From Flectobacillus major DSM 103 (GTDB lineage Bacteria; Bacteroidota; Bacteroidia; Cytophagales; Spirosomataceae): a stretch of DNA of 64,000 nt. The stretch covers positions 4,877,303 through 4,941,302 of the forward strand of contig NZ_KE386491.1 in assembly GCF_000427405.1 (NCBI RefSeq), given 5' to 3'. A program made the position numbers and the translations under genes. This document shows, piece after piece, positions 16,599-25,966 of this stretch. The notes beneath the pieces were generated by a model. That model worked only from the letters and a program-made list of their open reading frames with translations, was not told where the DNA came from and made no database searches. The number at the start of each line of letters is the position of its first letter. Positions within the stretch are counted from its first letter, which is position 1.

Positions 16599-18050
16599 AT
16601 GGTACAAGAACTCACTTATGAAACGCAATTGAGTAGTTGGATTGAGGACGAAAAAGCAGCCCTCGAACTGGTCAATGTTGTTGGGAAGCTCTGGTTTGAA
16701 AAGTCGGTAGAGCTATTGCTATTTAGAAGCCAAATGTTTGACGTAAGTTCTTCAGGGTTATTGAGTTTACATGATTATGCACAAAATTTTGTTGGTCAAG
16801 CTATTACTGTACAAGTTACCTTGGCATTGGCACAGGCTATCCACGAAATAGAAATTTCGCCTTCTCGTATCGACATGGGGCGTTTGGGTAGTGAGTGGCT
16901 GCAAGAGAAAGATTTTTATGACAATACCAAACAGTTTGTTGTAACCAAGTTAGAAGATTTTATTGGAAAAGACCGCTTGAATCTTGTTCCCAAAGATGTT
17001 GTATTGTATGGCTTTGGTCGTATTGGTCGCTTGGCGGCTCGGATGCTTGTGGGTATGGCGGGTAAAGGTGAGCAGTTGCGTTTAAGAGCAATTGTAACCC
17101 GAGACCACACCGCTCAGGATATTCACAAAAGAGCTGATTTACTCAGAAATGACTCGATTTATGGTCCTTTCCCGGGTACTGTGGCTGTTGATGTAGAAAA
17201 TAGATGCCTGATTATTAATGGGCAACGTGTACAAATGATTAATGCGTCGTCGCCAGACCAAATTGACTATACGGCTTTTGGTATTGAAGATGCCCTTATT
17301 ATTGATAATACAGGGGTAAAACGTGACCGTGAAGGGTTGAGTAAGCACCTTAAATCGAAAGGAGTAAGTAAAGTATTGCTGACAGCACCGGGCAAAGGCG
17401 ATATTCCGAATATTGTGGCAGGGGTGAATAGCTATGCTTACGACGAAAACGAAACGATTTTTTCGGCAGCATCTTGTACTACCAATGCTATTGTACCGAT
17501 TTTGTCGGTGATTAATCAACAAATTGGTATAGAAAGAGGACATATAGAAACGGTACACTCATATACCAACGACCAGAATCTTTTGGACAATTATCATCCA
17601 AAATCAAGAAGGGGGCGTTCGGCTGCACAAAACTTGGTAATTACCGAAACGGGTGCCGACAAGGCCGTTGCCAAGGTAATTCCTGAATTGGCTGGAAAAC
17701 TCACTGGTAATGCTATTCGTGTTCCTACGCCTAATGGTTCACTGGCGGTATTAAACTTACAGGTTGCCCGCCCGATTACTAAAAAAGAGGTAAATGAAAT
17801 TATCAGAAATGCCGCTTTGTCGGGCGATTTGGTAGAACAAATAGAATACTCATTGTCGGAAGAATTGGTTTCGTCCGATATTATAGGAAGTCCTTGTGCG
17901 GCTGTTTTTGATAGCCCAGCAACGATTGTTTCACAAGATGGCAAAAGTATCGTACTCTATATTTGGTACGATAACGAATATGGCTACACACGACAAACCC
18001 TGAAAGTTGCTAAGAATATTTCGGGTGTTTTAAGGTTAATGTATTATTGA
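16599..18050 (+). CDS. Glyceraldehyde-3-phosphate dehydrogenase, long form
   Basis: 483 residues, about 150 longer than the standard enzyme. The extra length is an N-terminal region of about 125 residues (ELTYETQLSSWIEDEKAALELVNVVGKL...) found in the long GAPDH type of Bacteroidota. The Rossmann motif YGFGRIGRLAARML starts near residue 130, the catalytic Cys293 is in SAASCTTNAIVPIL, and HSYTNDQNLLDNYH and WYDNEYGYTRQ are present. It interconverts glyceraldehyde-3-phosphate and 1,3-bisphosphoglycerate. Cofactor preference and direction (glycolytic or gluconeogenic) are not evident. A terminator follows. Confidence 0.92.
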   Translation: MVQELTYETQLSSWIEDEKAALELVNVVGKLWFEKSVELLLFRSQMFDVSSSGLLSLHDYAQNFVGQAITVQVTLALAQAIHEIEISPSRIDMGRLGSEWLQEKDFYDNTKQFVVTKLEDFIGKDRLNLVPKDVVLYGFGRIGRLAARMLVGMAGKGEQLRLRAIVTRDHTAQDIHKRADLLRNDSIYGPFPGTVAVDVENRCLIINGQRVQMINASSPDQIDYTAFGIEDALIIDNTGVKRDREGLSKHLKSKGVSKVLLTAPGKGDIPNIVAGVNSYAYDENETIFSAASCTTNAIVPILSVINQQIGIERGHIETVHSYTNDQNLLDNYHPKSRRGRSAAQNLVITETGADKAVAKVIPELAGKLTGNAIRVPTPNGSLAVLNLQVARPITKKEVNEIIRNAALSGDLVEQIEYSLSEELVSSDIIGSPCAAVFDSPATIVSQDGKSIVLYIWYDNEYGYTRQTLKVAKNISGVLRLMYY

Positions 18051-18122
18051 GTTAGTTTGATGGTTTGGGTCAATTAATGAACCGTATCATTTGTTTAAGT
18101 AAAAGGGATAGATAAGTCAAAA

Positions 18123-18152
18123 AGCCTTCAAGTTATTCTTGAGGGCTTTTTT
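18123..18152 (+). terminator. Terminator of the GAPDH gene
   Basis: Ten-base-pair stem with one G-U pair (18123-18132 with 18138-18147), loop TTATT, followed by six T. Confidence 0.85.
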
Positions 18153-18245
18153 GTTACCAAAAAAAAAGTATTTGAGGTGATTGCCTTAGTTTGTTTTAAT
18201 ATTTATTTCTTTTGCACAAAATCACACGACTCACACATTAAAGCT

Positions 18246-19241
18246 ATGCTACCTACTTTCTTAGAGGTTTCTATCTCATTGACTTTCTTCTATTTTATTG
18301 CCAGTATGTTTATTTCTGGTATTACCGAGTTTATCAATAGTCTTTTTGAAAAAAGGCATAAATTCCTTTGGCATGCCCTCAACAAAATAGGCGGAACAAT
18401 TGAAGGGAAAAGAGTCGTTGATATTTTCTCGACAACGGTTTTGATGAAACACTTTTCAGATGGTACTACTTTTTTGTGGAGAAGGCCAGTGTCATATATT
18501 CAGCCCTCACTATTTGTACAAGTATTGCTCAACGAGCTTACCAATAAAGCTGATGCACGTGTAGAAGACATCGAATATTTCAGAGAAGCGATTCTAAAAC
18601 AACAAGGTGAAATCAAAGATTTACTGCTAAGTTTGGTAAAAAAATCCAATACACAAGAAGAATTTCAGGCTAATATCGAGGCTTGGTACAATGCCTATAT
18701 GGAACAAATTTCGTATTGGTACAAGCGTTATAATCAGCGGGTTGTATGGGCTGTTTCGATAGGATGTACCTTGTTGTTTAATCTTGATACCATAAAAATT
18801 ACATCGGCTATTTACAATAACCCAGCATTGCGAGCTACAATGGTGCAGCAAGCCACCAATGTAGCACAACAATCTCGTTATCAGGATTTTGTTGTTGCCG
18901 AAAATGTAGATTTTATGCAGCAAGTTGGCCAAACAAATCCTTCTTTGCTGAGTCCACAAACAGCAAAAGATAGCCTAAAACTAAAAGAATTATTCATTCG
19001 TTATCAATACCAAAAAGCCAGTGATTTGGGTATTCCGATAGGTTGGGGAGGTGTTCACAGTGCTAGCGAACTGAAGGCCACAGTGGGCTCTATCCAAACC
19101 GTATTGGGTTGGATAATTACAATCTCGGCTTTGTCGTATGGAGCACCATTCTGGTTTGAAGTTTTGGTGAAATTAGTAAATATCAGAAATGTATCTAAGC
19201 GTCCAGAAGTAGCAAAAGCCGAAAGTAAAAAGGCTAATTAA
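18246..19241 (+). CDS. Membrane protein of unknown function
   Basis: 331 residues from the ATG at 18246; a more upstream in-frame start at 18177 (TTG/ATT region) would add a poorly conserved leader. The N-terminus has a transmembrane helix directly followed by FISGITEFINSLFEKRHKFL, a pattern seen in a group of uncharacterised bacterial membrane proteins. A cytoplasmic helical region spans about 70-180, a second helix lies near 185-205 (VVWAVSIGCTLLFNLDTI), and a hydrophobic C-terminal helix at about 285-310 precedes a Lys-rich tail. Its gene is flanked by two terminators and so is monocistronic. Function unknown. Confidence 0.75.
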   Translation: MLPTFLEVSISLTFFYFIASMFISGITEFINSLFEKRHKFLWHALNKIGGTIEGKRVVDIFSTTVLMKHFSDGTTFLWRRPVSYIQPSLFVQVLLNELTNKADARVEDIEYFREAILKQQGEIKDLLLSLVKKSNTQEEFQANIEAWYNAYMEQISYWYKRYNQRVVWAVSIGCTLLFNLDTIKITSAIYNNPALRATMVQQATNVAQQSRYQDFVVAENVDFMQQVGQTNPSLLSPQTAKDSLKLKELFIRYQYQKASDLGIPIGWGGVHSASELKATVGSIQTVLGWIITISALSYGAPFWFEVLVKLVNIRNVSKRPEVAKAESKKAN

Positions 19242-19244
19242 GGC

Positions 19245-19273
19245 TATTTAGGGCTTACAACAAGCCCTAAATA
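19245..19273. terminator. Bidirectional terminator
   Basis: Perfect 12-bp stem (19245-19256 with 19262-19273), loop ACAAC, between convergent genes. Confidence 0.8.
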
Positions 19274-19289
19274 AACTTTGGCTCAGATA

Positions 19290-21632
19290 CTAGGCAATTG
19301 TTTTTACCTCAGCAAATTGTTCTTGCAATTCTTCGTCTAAAACAGGCGTAATCGTAATTACTACCGATTTTGAGGTAGGTGTATTGCTAACATCAGCTAC
19401 GCTAGTGATAGGTACTAAAACATTGGCTTCTGGAAAATACGTAGCTACGTTTTGAGATGGAATCAGATAAGGCACTACAATGAACCGTTCTGCTTTACGA
19501 TAAACATTGTCGTGAAAGTTATGTAAATCTACGATTTGATAGGGCTGCAACTGAGCTTTCTCTATATCGGTTTGATTCATAAAAATGATTCGTCTTTCTT
19601 GATAAATACCTCTGTATCTATCGTCTAACCCATATACAGTAGTATTGAACTGGTCGTGAGTTCTGATTGTCATCATTAGGTATTCGTTGTCTGCTAAGTT
19701 TAGAAAAGTAATAGGACATACCTTAAAATTAGCTTTTTGGGTAGTAGTATTAAAAATACCGTCTCGTGGGCCATTGGGTAGATAAAACCCGCCTTCTTGC
19801 CGTACACGATAATTATAGTCCTCAAAACCCGGAATAGTTTGTTCTATCAAGTCACGAATATGGTCGTAGTGGTCTACGAGTTTTTCCCATTGGATAGTAC
19901 TCTTGGAAAAGGTTTTAGCGGCAATATGAGCTATAATAGCAGGTTCGCTCCATACTGTTGGAGCTGGTGGTGTTAAATTTCCTTTTGACATTTGAACAAC
20001 GCCCATCGAGTTTTCGGTACTGACAAACTGAACTCCACCCGCCTGGCGGTCTTCGTCAGAACGACCAAGAGCTGGCAAAATCAAGGCTTTTTTACCATGA
20101 ACCAAATGGCTACGGTTTAGTTTTGTCGAAATTTGAACCGTTAACTGGCAGTTGCGTAACGCCTGAGCGGTAAATTCGGTGTCGGGAGTAGCCGATAGAA
20201 AATTGCCCCCCAAAGCCATAAATACCTTTCCTTTGGTTTGGTGCATGACCTTGATAGCGTTTACAACATCATAACCGTGTTTTCGAGGAGGAGTAAAGCC
20301 AAATACTTCTTGGATTTTTTCTAGAAAAGCCTCACTTGGTTTTTCATAAATACCCATTGTACGGTCGCCTTGTACATTGGAATGTCCTCGTACAGGGCAA
20401 GTACCAGCTCCTTTTTTGCCGATACTTCCTTTGAGCAATAGCAAATTAACTAGTTCCTGAATGGTCAATACCGAATTTTTGTGTTGGGTAAGCCCCATAG
20501 CCCAGCAGGCAATAATTCGTTTGTGTTGAGCCAGTACATCGGCTGCTTCCTTAATCTGTTGTAACGGAATACCGCATTCATTGGCCAGTTGTTGGAGGTC
20601 ATTTTTCAATAAATCCTCTAAAAAGGTATCGAAGCCAGTAGTATTATTTTGAATAAAATCGTGGTCAAAAACGGTATTAGGATTAGCTTGTTCTTGTTGA
20701 GCCAGTAAAATCATAATAGCCTTGAGCAACGCTAGGTCGGTATTGATTTTTATTGGTAAGTATATATCTGTTAGCTGAGTGCCACTACCCAGCATATCGG
20801 CAATATGTTGAGGGTGTTTAAAAGCCAATAGCCCTGTTTCAAATAAAGGGTTTACACTAATAATTTTAGCTCCACGGTGTTTGGCTTCTTCCAATGCTGT
20901 CAACATCCTAGGGTGGTTTGTACCGGGGTTTTGTCCTAAAATCAGAATTACTTCGGCATGGTTAAAATCCTCTAATGTAACCGAGCCTTTGCCTAACCCC
21001 AGAGATTCTACCAATGCCGAGCCACTCGACTCGTGGCACATATTAGAGCAGTCGGGAAGGTTATTAGTACCAAATTGGCGAACAAAAAGTTGATACAAAA
21101 AAGCGGCTTCATTAGAGGCACGCCCAGAGGTATAAAATATAGCGTCGTTGGGCGATGCCAGTTCGTTGAGGTTATCGGCAATAAGCTGAAAAGCATCTTC
21201 CCAAGTAATTTTCTTATAATGTGTTTGTCCTTGTTCAATCACCATAGGATGCGTTAAGCGTCCTTGTTGGCCAAGCCAGTAATCTGATTTTTGCGAAAGT
21301 GCTGCTACCGAATAACGCTGAAAAAAGACAGGGCCAACTTTGAGCGTTGTGGCTTCTTCGGCAATAGCCTTAGCTCCATTTTCACAGTATTCTGCTACCG
21401 ACGAGCGTTCGCCATCGGGGTCGGGCCATGCACACGAGGGGCAGTCTATTCCGCCTTTTTGGTTTAGGGTTAGCAATACCTTAGTACCTCTGGCTATATT
21501 CATCGCTCCAAAAACATGTTTGATAGCATTGGTAACGGCTTTTACACCTGCAGCAACTTTTTGGGGCTTACCTTGCTCCAAGCCTGTAAAGGTAAGTGGT
21601 GGTTGGGCTGCTATATTTTTAGTATTTTTCAT
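19290..21632 (-). CDS. FdhF/YdeP-family molybdopterin oxidoreductase
   Basis: 780 residues, closely following E. coli YdeP in layout: an early CPSCAWPDP motif, FYTSGRASNEAAFLYQLFVRQFG, DCSNMCHESSG, ILGQNPGTNHPRMLTALEEAK, GLTQHKNSVLTIQELVNLLLLKG, CPVRGHSNVQGDRTMGIYEKPS and RTHDQFNTTVYGLDDRYRG. This is a molybdenum bis-MGD enzyme related to formate dehydrogenase but lacking the usual N-terminal four-Cys iron-sulfur motif. YdeP is linked to acid resistance in E. coli; its substrate is unknown. The upstream fdhD overlaps by 4 nt, which supports a formate-dehydrogenase-like need for sulfuration. Cytoplasmic, no Tat signal. Confidence 0.9.
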   Translation of the reverse strand: MKNTKNIAAQPPLTFTGLEQGKPQKVAAGVKAVTNAIKHVFGAMNIARGTKVLLTLNQKGGIDCPSCAWPDPDGERSSVAEYCENGAKAIAEEATTLKVGPVFFQRYSVAALSQKSDYWLGQQGRLTHPMVIEQGQTHYKKITWEDAFQLIADNLNELASPNDAIFYTSGRASNEAAFLYQLFVRQFGTNNLPDCSNMCHESSGSALVESLGLGKGSVTLEDFNHAEVILILGQNPGTNHPRMLTALEEAKHRGAKIISVNPLFETGLLAFKHPQHIADMLGSGTQLTDIYLPIKINTDLALLKAIMILLAQQEQANPNTVFDHDFIQNNTTGFDTFLEDLLKNDLQQLANECGIPLQQIKEAADVLAQHKRIIACWAMGLTQHKNSVLTIQELVNLLLLKGSIGKKGAGTCPVRGHSNVQGDRTMGIYEKPSEAFLEKIQEVFGFTPPRKHGYDVVNAIKVMHQTKGKVFMALGGNFLSATPDTEFTAQALRNCQLTVQISTKLNRSHLVHGKKALILPALGRSDEDRQAGGVQFVSTENSMGVVQMSKGNLTPPAPTVWSEPAIIAHIAAKTFSKSTIQWEKLVDHYDHIRDLIEQTIPGFEDYNYRVRQEGGFYLPNGPRDGIFNTTTQKANFKVCPITFLNLADNEYLMMTIRTHDQFNTTVYGLDDRYRGIYQERRIIFMNQTDIEKAQLQPYQIVDLHNFHDNVYRKAERFIVVPYLIPSQNVATYFPEANVLVPITSVADVSNTPTSKSVVITITPVLDEELQEQFAEVKTIA

Positions 21633-22492
21633 GATACAAAATAGTTTTCTGAAATATAAATACGTTCGTGTCCTGCATAAATATTGAAATGGTTATTGCG
21701 TAAAAAGCCTATTAGGGTCATTTGAAATTGTTGAGCTAATTGAATTGCTAAACTAGAGGGGGCTCCAATGGCTACTAAAATAGGAATACCAGCCATAAGG
21801 GCTTTTTGGACAAGCTCAAAACTAAGCCTTCCACTCACCAGCAAGATGGTATTGTTGAGTGGATTATTTTGTAAAATACTAGCCCCAATCACCTTGTCGA
21901 CGGCATTGTGTCGTCCTACGTCTTCTCGGATACAATGCAATTGGCCTTCGGTATTGAATAGCCCTGCGGCATGGAGTCCGCCAGTGTGCTGAAAAACAGC
22001 CTGTTGTTGATGTAGTCGCTTGGGCAATTCGTGCAATATGGCAGTCGATAGTATAGGCCTCGGAGGCGACAACACAGGGCAGTTTTGAGCAATAGCCTCG
22101 ATAGATGCCTTCCCACAAACACCACAGCTTGAAGTCATATAAAAATTGCGGTCGAGCTGTTGCCAATTAACTACAACGGTAGGTTGTAGTTCCACCCGAA
22201 CAATATTGTTGGCGTGGGCCTGTTTGCCTTGGTCGCTACAATATTTAATGCTATTAATTTGAGTGAAATCTTGGATTATTCCTTCTGTAAATAAAAAACC
22301 TGTGGCCAGTTCAAAGTCATGATTGGGAGTTCGCATGGTAACCGCCAAGCTTTTTTGTTGTCTGTGCTGACTAGAGCCATAGCCAATGCGTATTTCTAGG
22401 GGTTCTTCTATGGCAACAAGGTCGTCCAGATATTGCCATTCTGGATTAGCTTCAGAAGACCTGATAAGTTGTATAGGGGCAACACTTGGCAT
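21629..22492 (-). CDS. fdhD: Formate dehydrogenase accessory sulfurtransferase FdhD
   Basis: 287 residues. FdhD passes sulfur from the cysteine desulfurase to the molybdenum cofactor, giving the sulfido ligand needed by formate-dehydrogenase-type enzymes. The essential pair Cys123 and Cys126 lies in MTSSCGVCGKAS, matching the E. coli CxxC. The later motifs GGLHAAGLF, REDVGRHNAVDKVIG and LLVSGRLSFELVQKA are intact. The stop overlaps the start of the YdeP-like gene by 4 nt (ATGA), so the two are translationally coupled. Confidence 0.93.
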   Translation of the reverse strand: MPSVAPIQLIRSSEANPEWQYLDDLVAIEEPLEIRIGYGSSQHRQQKSLAVTMRTPNHDFELATGFLFTEGIIQDFTQINSIKYCSDQGKQAHANNIVRVELQPTVVVNWQQLDRNFYMTSSCGVCGKASIEAIAQNCPVLSPPRPILSTAILHELPKRLHQQQAVFQHTGGLHAAGLFNTEGQLHCIREDVGRHNAVDKVIGASILQNNPLNNTILLVSGRLSFELVQKALMAGIPILVAIGAPSSLAIQLAQQFQMTLIGFLRNNHFNIYAGHERIYISENYFVS

Positions 22493-22903
22493 AATTTATA
22501 TAAGTTATTGGGTGAATCGATGGTTTAATCGTACCATTGTTAATGTATCTTCTTATTGGGCAATCGGGTGTTTTACTTACTTACTTATGACACAAAATAT
22601 AGCAAGATGTTTTCATAAAAATACTAATTTGTAGTACATTATCAGTGATAAGCCTTGGGATATGTCAAGGCTTATCAAAAGGGTAAGATATTTTGTCGAA
22701 AAATCTCCACCAATGGATGTGGGATTTTGAGATTGTGTAATTGATTATAAAAGTTGAAAAACTCAAATTCCTGTTGGATGATAAACCCAAATAAAGGTTT
22801 CGAGGGTTTTTAATGAAGTGCAGAGTGTCGTGCTTATAGGCCTTCTTCTGGTATTTTCTATGTTTTTAACAATTTCAGCTATAACTTAACAACGCAATGT
22901 ATT
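22493..22903. other. Divergent intergenic region of 411 bp
   Basis: No open frame. The one notable element is a perfect 12-bp inverted repeat (22646-22657 with 22666-22677, loop 8 nt) with no T run on either side. Promoters for fdhD (minus) and the heme-binding protein (plus) must lie here but no clear boxes were seen. Confidence 0.4.
22646..22677. repeat. Perfect 12-bp inverted repeat
   Basis: TGATAAGCCTTG and its complement separated by 8 nt. Lacks a T run, so an operator or RNA hairpin is as likely as a terminator. Confidence 0.4.
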
Positions 22904-23392
22904 ATGAACAAGAAAAACATTTTATTGGGTTTTGTAGGAATATTGGTACTAATACAGTTTATCAGACCAGCCCGCAATGAATCGGTAGGTGTAAGTGCCA
23001 ATGATATTACCAAACAATACCTTGTACCCGATAATGTACAAAAAGTACTGAAAACATCATGTTATGATTGTCATTCAAACAACACAAAATACCCATGGTA
23101 TACCAATATTCAGCCACTGGGATGGTGGATTAATCACCATATTGAAGAAGGAAAGCAAGAATTGAATTTTTCGGAATTTGCTACTTACAAACCCAAAAAA
23201 GCAGCACATAAGCTAGAAGAAGTAGGCGAGGCAGTAAGCGACCACTGGATGCCTTTAGAATCATATACACTGATTCATAAAGATGCTATTCTGTCAGAAG
23301 ACGATACCAAGGCGATTGCCTCTTGGGCAAAGGCTTTGCAAGATACCATCACAAAGACAATTCCTGCTGGCGAACTACAACCTCATAAGTAG
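22904..23392 (+). CDS. Membrane-anchored heme-binding (c-type cytochrome-like) protein
   Basis: 162 residues. Residues about 6-20 form a single N-terminal membrane anchor or signal (ILLGFVGILVLIQFI). A CxxCH heme-attachment site follows (Cys53, Cys56, His57 in TSCYDCHSNN), and WYTNIQPLGWWINHHIEEGK and WMPLESYTLIH complete the pattern of the Haem_bd family common in Bacteroidota. Heme would be covalently attached outside the cytoplasm. The role is probably electron transfer, but the partner is unknown; the molybdoenzyme next door is cytoplasmic and on the other strand. Confidence 0.88.
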   Translation: MNKKNILLGFVGILVLIQFIRPARNESVGVSANDITKQYLVPDNVQKVLKTSCYDCHSNNTKYPWYTNIQPLGWWINHHIEEGKQELNFSEFATYKPKKAAHKLEEVGEAVSDHWMPLESYTLIHKDAILSEDDTKAIASWAKALQDTITKTIPAGELQPHK

Positions 23393-23440
23393 AAATGCCA
23401 AATTGGTAGGGCTTTAATAATATAATGGAATCATGTTTTG

Positions 23441-23473
23441 TTACTAGCAGGTAAACTATTTATCTGCTAGTAA
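23441..23473. terminator. Bidirectional terminator
   Basis: Ten-base-pair perfect stem (23441-23450 with 23464-23473) between convergent genes. Confidence 0.65.
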
Positions 23474-23513
23474 TAGGCAAATAGAATTAAAGGTTGAATC
23501 ATTGTTTTCAGCT

Positions 23514-24605
23514 TTACATTTTCAGATACATATTTAGCTCTTCTTGAATATCACTTCGCCATTTTTCTTGTCCAACAATATTGATAGAATGCCCGCTATC
23601 GCTGTCATATTGTTTTTGGAGCTGGTTCATAGTTCGGTACATATCTATAAATAGTAGCTGTAGTTCGCTGTCGTAATCTTCGGGCGAGCTAATAGTTAAA
23701 GCCTTTCTTTTAAATCGTTCAATAATGGTTTTGGTAATATCAAAATGGAGTTGTTCATGTGCTAAAGCACTCAGGCTATTGCCAGCCGTAGCGTTCCAAG
23801 ACGAGGATTTGAGCATATAAGCCTTCATTTGTAAATCTATTTGGATAATACCTTTTACCATTTTGGCATTGCCAGTGTATTCAAAGTTGGTAAAAACCTG
23901 TGCTGCATATTTGTTATTGAGCGAAGGTTTGCCTTCAAAGTCGCTCCAACGAAGTTTTCTAGTAGGATGCCAAAATATGGTATCTCCTTTTTCTGGATTT
24001 TCATAACCATAATCGGGCAAAATATTGATTTTGATACTTTGTCCAAGTTGTGGATTAGCATCATAGTTTACTTTCATCCATTGGTTGAGATACAGAGCTG
24101 ATTTGCGGAGGATCTTATCAATTATCTGCTGGTAATTGTCGTATTCACCTATCGAGCGGCTATAATTGGTAGAATTATTGAAATGAGTAATTTTGACAGG
24201 CTCGTTGGTACGATAATAGTGAAAGTCTAAGCCAATCGAGCATTTGCCTATAATTTTTTTATCCTGAATTTTTTCTTCAATCTCAAAAGTATGGATATGG
24301 ATTTCGATAGGGTAGGCCGTAGAATCATTTTTAAATGTAGACTTATAATATTGAGGAATTATTTTACCAAGAGAAATACTTGGCTTTAGAGAAGCAACAA
24401 GGTTATTTTGCACAAAAACTTTTCCAATATTGCTAGTTTCCGTTCTTGTATCAATTACACGAAGGATATAGAACTTGTATGGAACAATAGGCTCGTTCAT
24501 TTGGAAAGGCACAAATTTGGTTCGTGACTGAGCAAAAACACCGTTTGTATTACCAGTAAACGCTATTAGCAGCCACATAAATAGCAAATCGAATGAAATT
24601 TTCAT
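23514..24605 (-). CDS. Secreted DUF922-like protein with HExxH motif
   Basis: 363 residues from the ATG at 24603-24605, which begins a clean signal peptide (MKISFDLLFMWLLIAF...GVFA). An in-frame start 102 bp upstream lacks a signal-like start. The C-terminal part reads as DUF922, a family of putative zinc proteases: LRWSDFEGKPS opens it, and SALAHEQLHFDIT (around residue 280) gives an HExxH-type site. The N-terminal 170 residues are of unknown fold. Activity is not demonstrated for the family. Likely periplasmic or secreted. A divergent small membrane-protein gene starts about 110 bp away. Confidence 0.72.
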   Translation of the reverse strand: MKISFDLLFMWLLIAFTGNTNGVFAQSRTKFVPFQMNEPIVPYKFYILRVIDTRTETSNIGKVFVQNNLVASLKPSISLGKIIPQYYKSTFKNDSTAYPIEIHIHTFEIEEKIQDKKIIGKCSIGLDFHYYRTNEPVKITHFNNSTNYSRSIGEYDNYQQIIDKILRKSALYLNQWMKVNYDANPQLGQSIKINILPDYGYENPEKGDTIFWHPTRKLRWSDFEGKPSLNNKYAAQVFTNFEYTGNAKMVKGIIQIDLQMKAYMLKSSSWNATAGNSLSALAHEQLHFDITKTIIERFKRKALTISSPEDYDSELQLLFIDMYRTMNQLQKQYDSDSGHSINIVGQEKWRSDIQEELNMYLKM

Positions 24606-24714
24606 TAAAATTTGATTATCAAGAAGTTCACAAGCATGAATATATAAAAAAATACTAGGAGTAATGTTTGAAATTATATATATTCCATAAAAAATATAAC
24701 TATTCATTTTGACT

Positions 24715-24900
24715 ATGGGAAATACACATCATTCGCACGAAACAGAAAATGACTTATCAACATTTGAACTCATAGCTTTGTTCATTGTATTCAGTACAAT
24801 TTTGATTTGGCTTGGCGATACCTTTACGGCTACGGTAGGTATTATTCTGGAAGGGATTATTTTTGCAGTAGCCTACAATGCAAAGCATAACCAATTGTGA
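24715..24900 (+). CDS. Small two-helix membrane protein
   Basis: 61 residues from ATG 24715 (a TTG 6 bp upstream is less likely). A His-rich start (GNTHHSHETEND) is followed by two hydrophobic segments, about residues 17-35 and 37-55, with a short GDTFTATVG turn. A strong terminator follows at 24944-24983, supporting a real transcript. Function unknown. Confidence 0.55.
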   Translation: MGNTHHSHETENDLSTFELIALFIVFSTILIWLGDTFTATVGIILEGIIFAVAYNAKHNQL

Positions 24901-24943
24901 TGTAATCAAATGAGCATTAGGGCATAAAAGATAAGTTATTATG

Positions 24944-24983
24944 ATATAACAAAAGCGACCTCAGCAGGCCGCTTTTGTTATAT
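24944..24983. terminator. Strong bidirectional terminator
   Basis: Perfect 14-bp stem (24944-24957 with 24970-24983) plus an inner CCT/AGG pairing, between convergent genes. Confidence 0.85.
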
Positions 24984-24994
24984 AAGGGGTATTC

Positions 24995-25711
24995 TTAACG
25001 CATATTATGATATACGTTTTGAACGTCGTCATCTTCTTCAAGTTTTTCGATAAGTTTTTCAACGTCAGCGATTTGCTCTTCAGTTAACTCTTTTGTATCG
25101 TTAGGGATTCTTTCAAAGTCGGCACCTTGCAATTCAAAACCATTTTCTTCTAAGTATTTTTGAATAGCCCCAAAAGCGGCAAATTCACCATAGATATTTA
25201 CTTGGTTGGTTTCTATATCCAAGAAAACCTCATCAGCACCAAAGTCGATAAGTTCGAGTTCGAGTTCTTCAACGTCGATATTCTCAGTTTTGGCAACTTT
25301 AAAAATACACTTACGGTCGAAAATAAAGTCGAGCATCCCCGAAGTACCAAGGCTACCACCACATTTGTTGAAATAACTACGAACGTTGGCTACAGTACGG
25401 TTGGTGTTGTCGGTAGTACATTCTACCAAAACAGCAATACCATGAGCACCGTATCCTTCATAAACTACCTCTTTATAATCCTCTTGGTCTTTTGATGAAG
25501 CACGTTTGATAGCATTTTCAACGTTTACTTTAGGCATGTTTACAGCCTTAGCATTTTGCATAATGGCACGTAAACGAGAGTTAGAGTTAGGGTCTGTTCC
25601 TCCTGCCTTTACTGCAATTGCAATATCTTTACCAATTTTGGTAAATGTTTTGGCCATTTGGCCCCATCTTTTAAATTTTCTTGCTTTACGGAATTCAAAT
25701 GCTCTTCCCAT
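24995..25711 (-). CDS. YebC/PmpR-family protein
   Basis: 238 residues covering the full three-domain YebC/TACO1 family. The N-terminus reads MGRAFEFRKARKFKRW rather than the usual MAGHSKWANIKHRK, a variant seen in Bacteroidota; then FTKIGKDIAIAVKAGGTDPNSNSRLR, MPKVNVENAIKRA, YEGYGAHGIAVLVECTTDNTNRTVANVR and GSLGTSGMLDFIFDRK follow. The family was first described as transcription regulators; more recent work links some members to translation of proline-rich stretches. Cytoplasmic. A minus-strand TACCTTTG box at 25847-25854 would give a 5' leader of about 130 nt. Confidence 0.92.
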   Translation of the reverse strand: MGRAFEFRKARKFKRWGQMAKTFTKIGKDIAIAVKAGGTDPNSNSRLRAIMQNAKAVNMPKVNVENAIKRASSKDQEDYKEVVYEGYGAHGIAVLVECTTDNTNRTVANVRSYFNKCGGSLGTSGMLDFIFDRKCIFKVAKTENIDVEELELELIDFGADEVFLDIETNQVNIYGEFAAFGAIQKYLEENGFELQGADFERIPNDTKELTEEQIADVEKLIEKLEEDDDVQNVYHNMR

Positions 25712-25846
25712 TTTTTAGGTAATTAGTTTATCAAGGTGATTAGGTGATTAGGTAAAGTTGTTAGGGGAGGGCTGAAAAATACTTTCAACGACCAGTTCCC
25801 TAATCACTTAAAGGACTAATACCTAATGCCTAAAATTTAGAAAACG

Positions 25847-25854
25847 CAAAGGTA
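25847..25854 (-). promoter_or_regulatory. Candidate -7 box of the yebC-like gene
   Basis: TACCTTTG on the minus strand fits TAnnTTTG, 136 bp ahead of the ATG. Confidence 0.45.
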
Positions 25855-25907
25855 CAAAAGTAGTTGGGAATTTCAGAGAGGAATTAATGATTTAGTATTG
25901 TAGAAGT

Positions 25908-25945
25908 ATATTCATTCAGGCCTATGAGCTTGCCTGAATGAATAT
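25908..25945 (-). terminator. Terminator of the NTF2-like gene
   Basis: Perfect 14-bp stem (25908-25921 with 25932-25945), just after the stop at 25967 on the minus strand. T run absent. Confidence 0.55.
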
Positions 25946-25966
25946 CGATAATGGTATTGGTTATTT

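Noticed and set aside
17139-17558. 139-codon minus-strand frame opposite GAPDH
   Set aside because: Antisense shadow of conserved GAPDH coding sequence.
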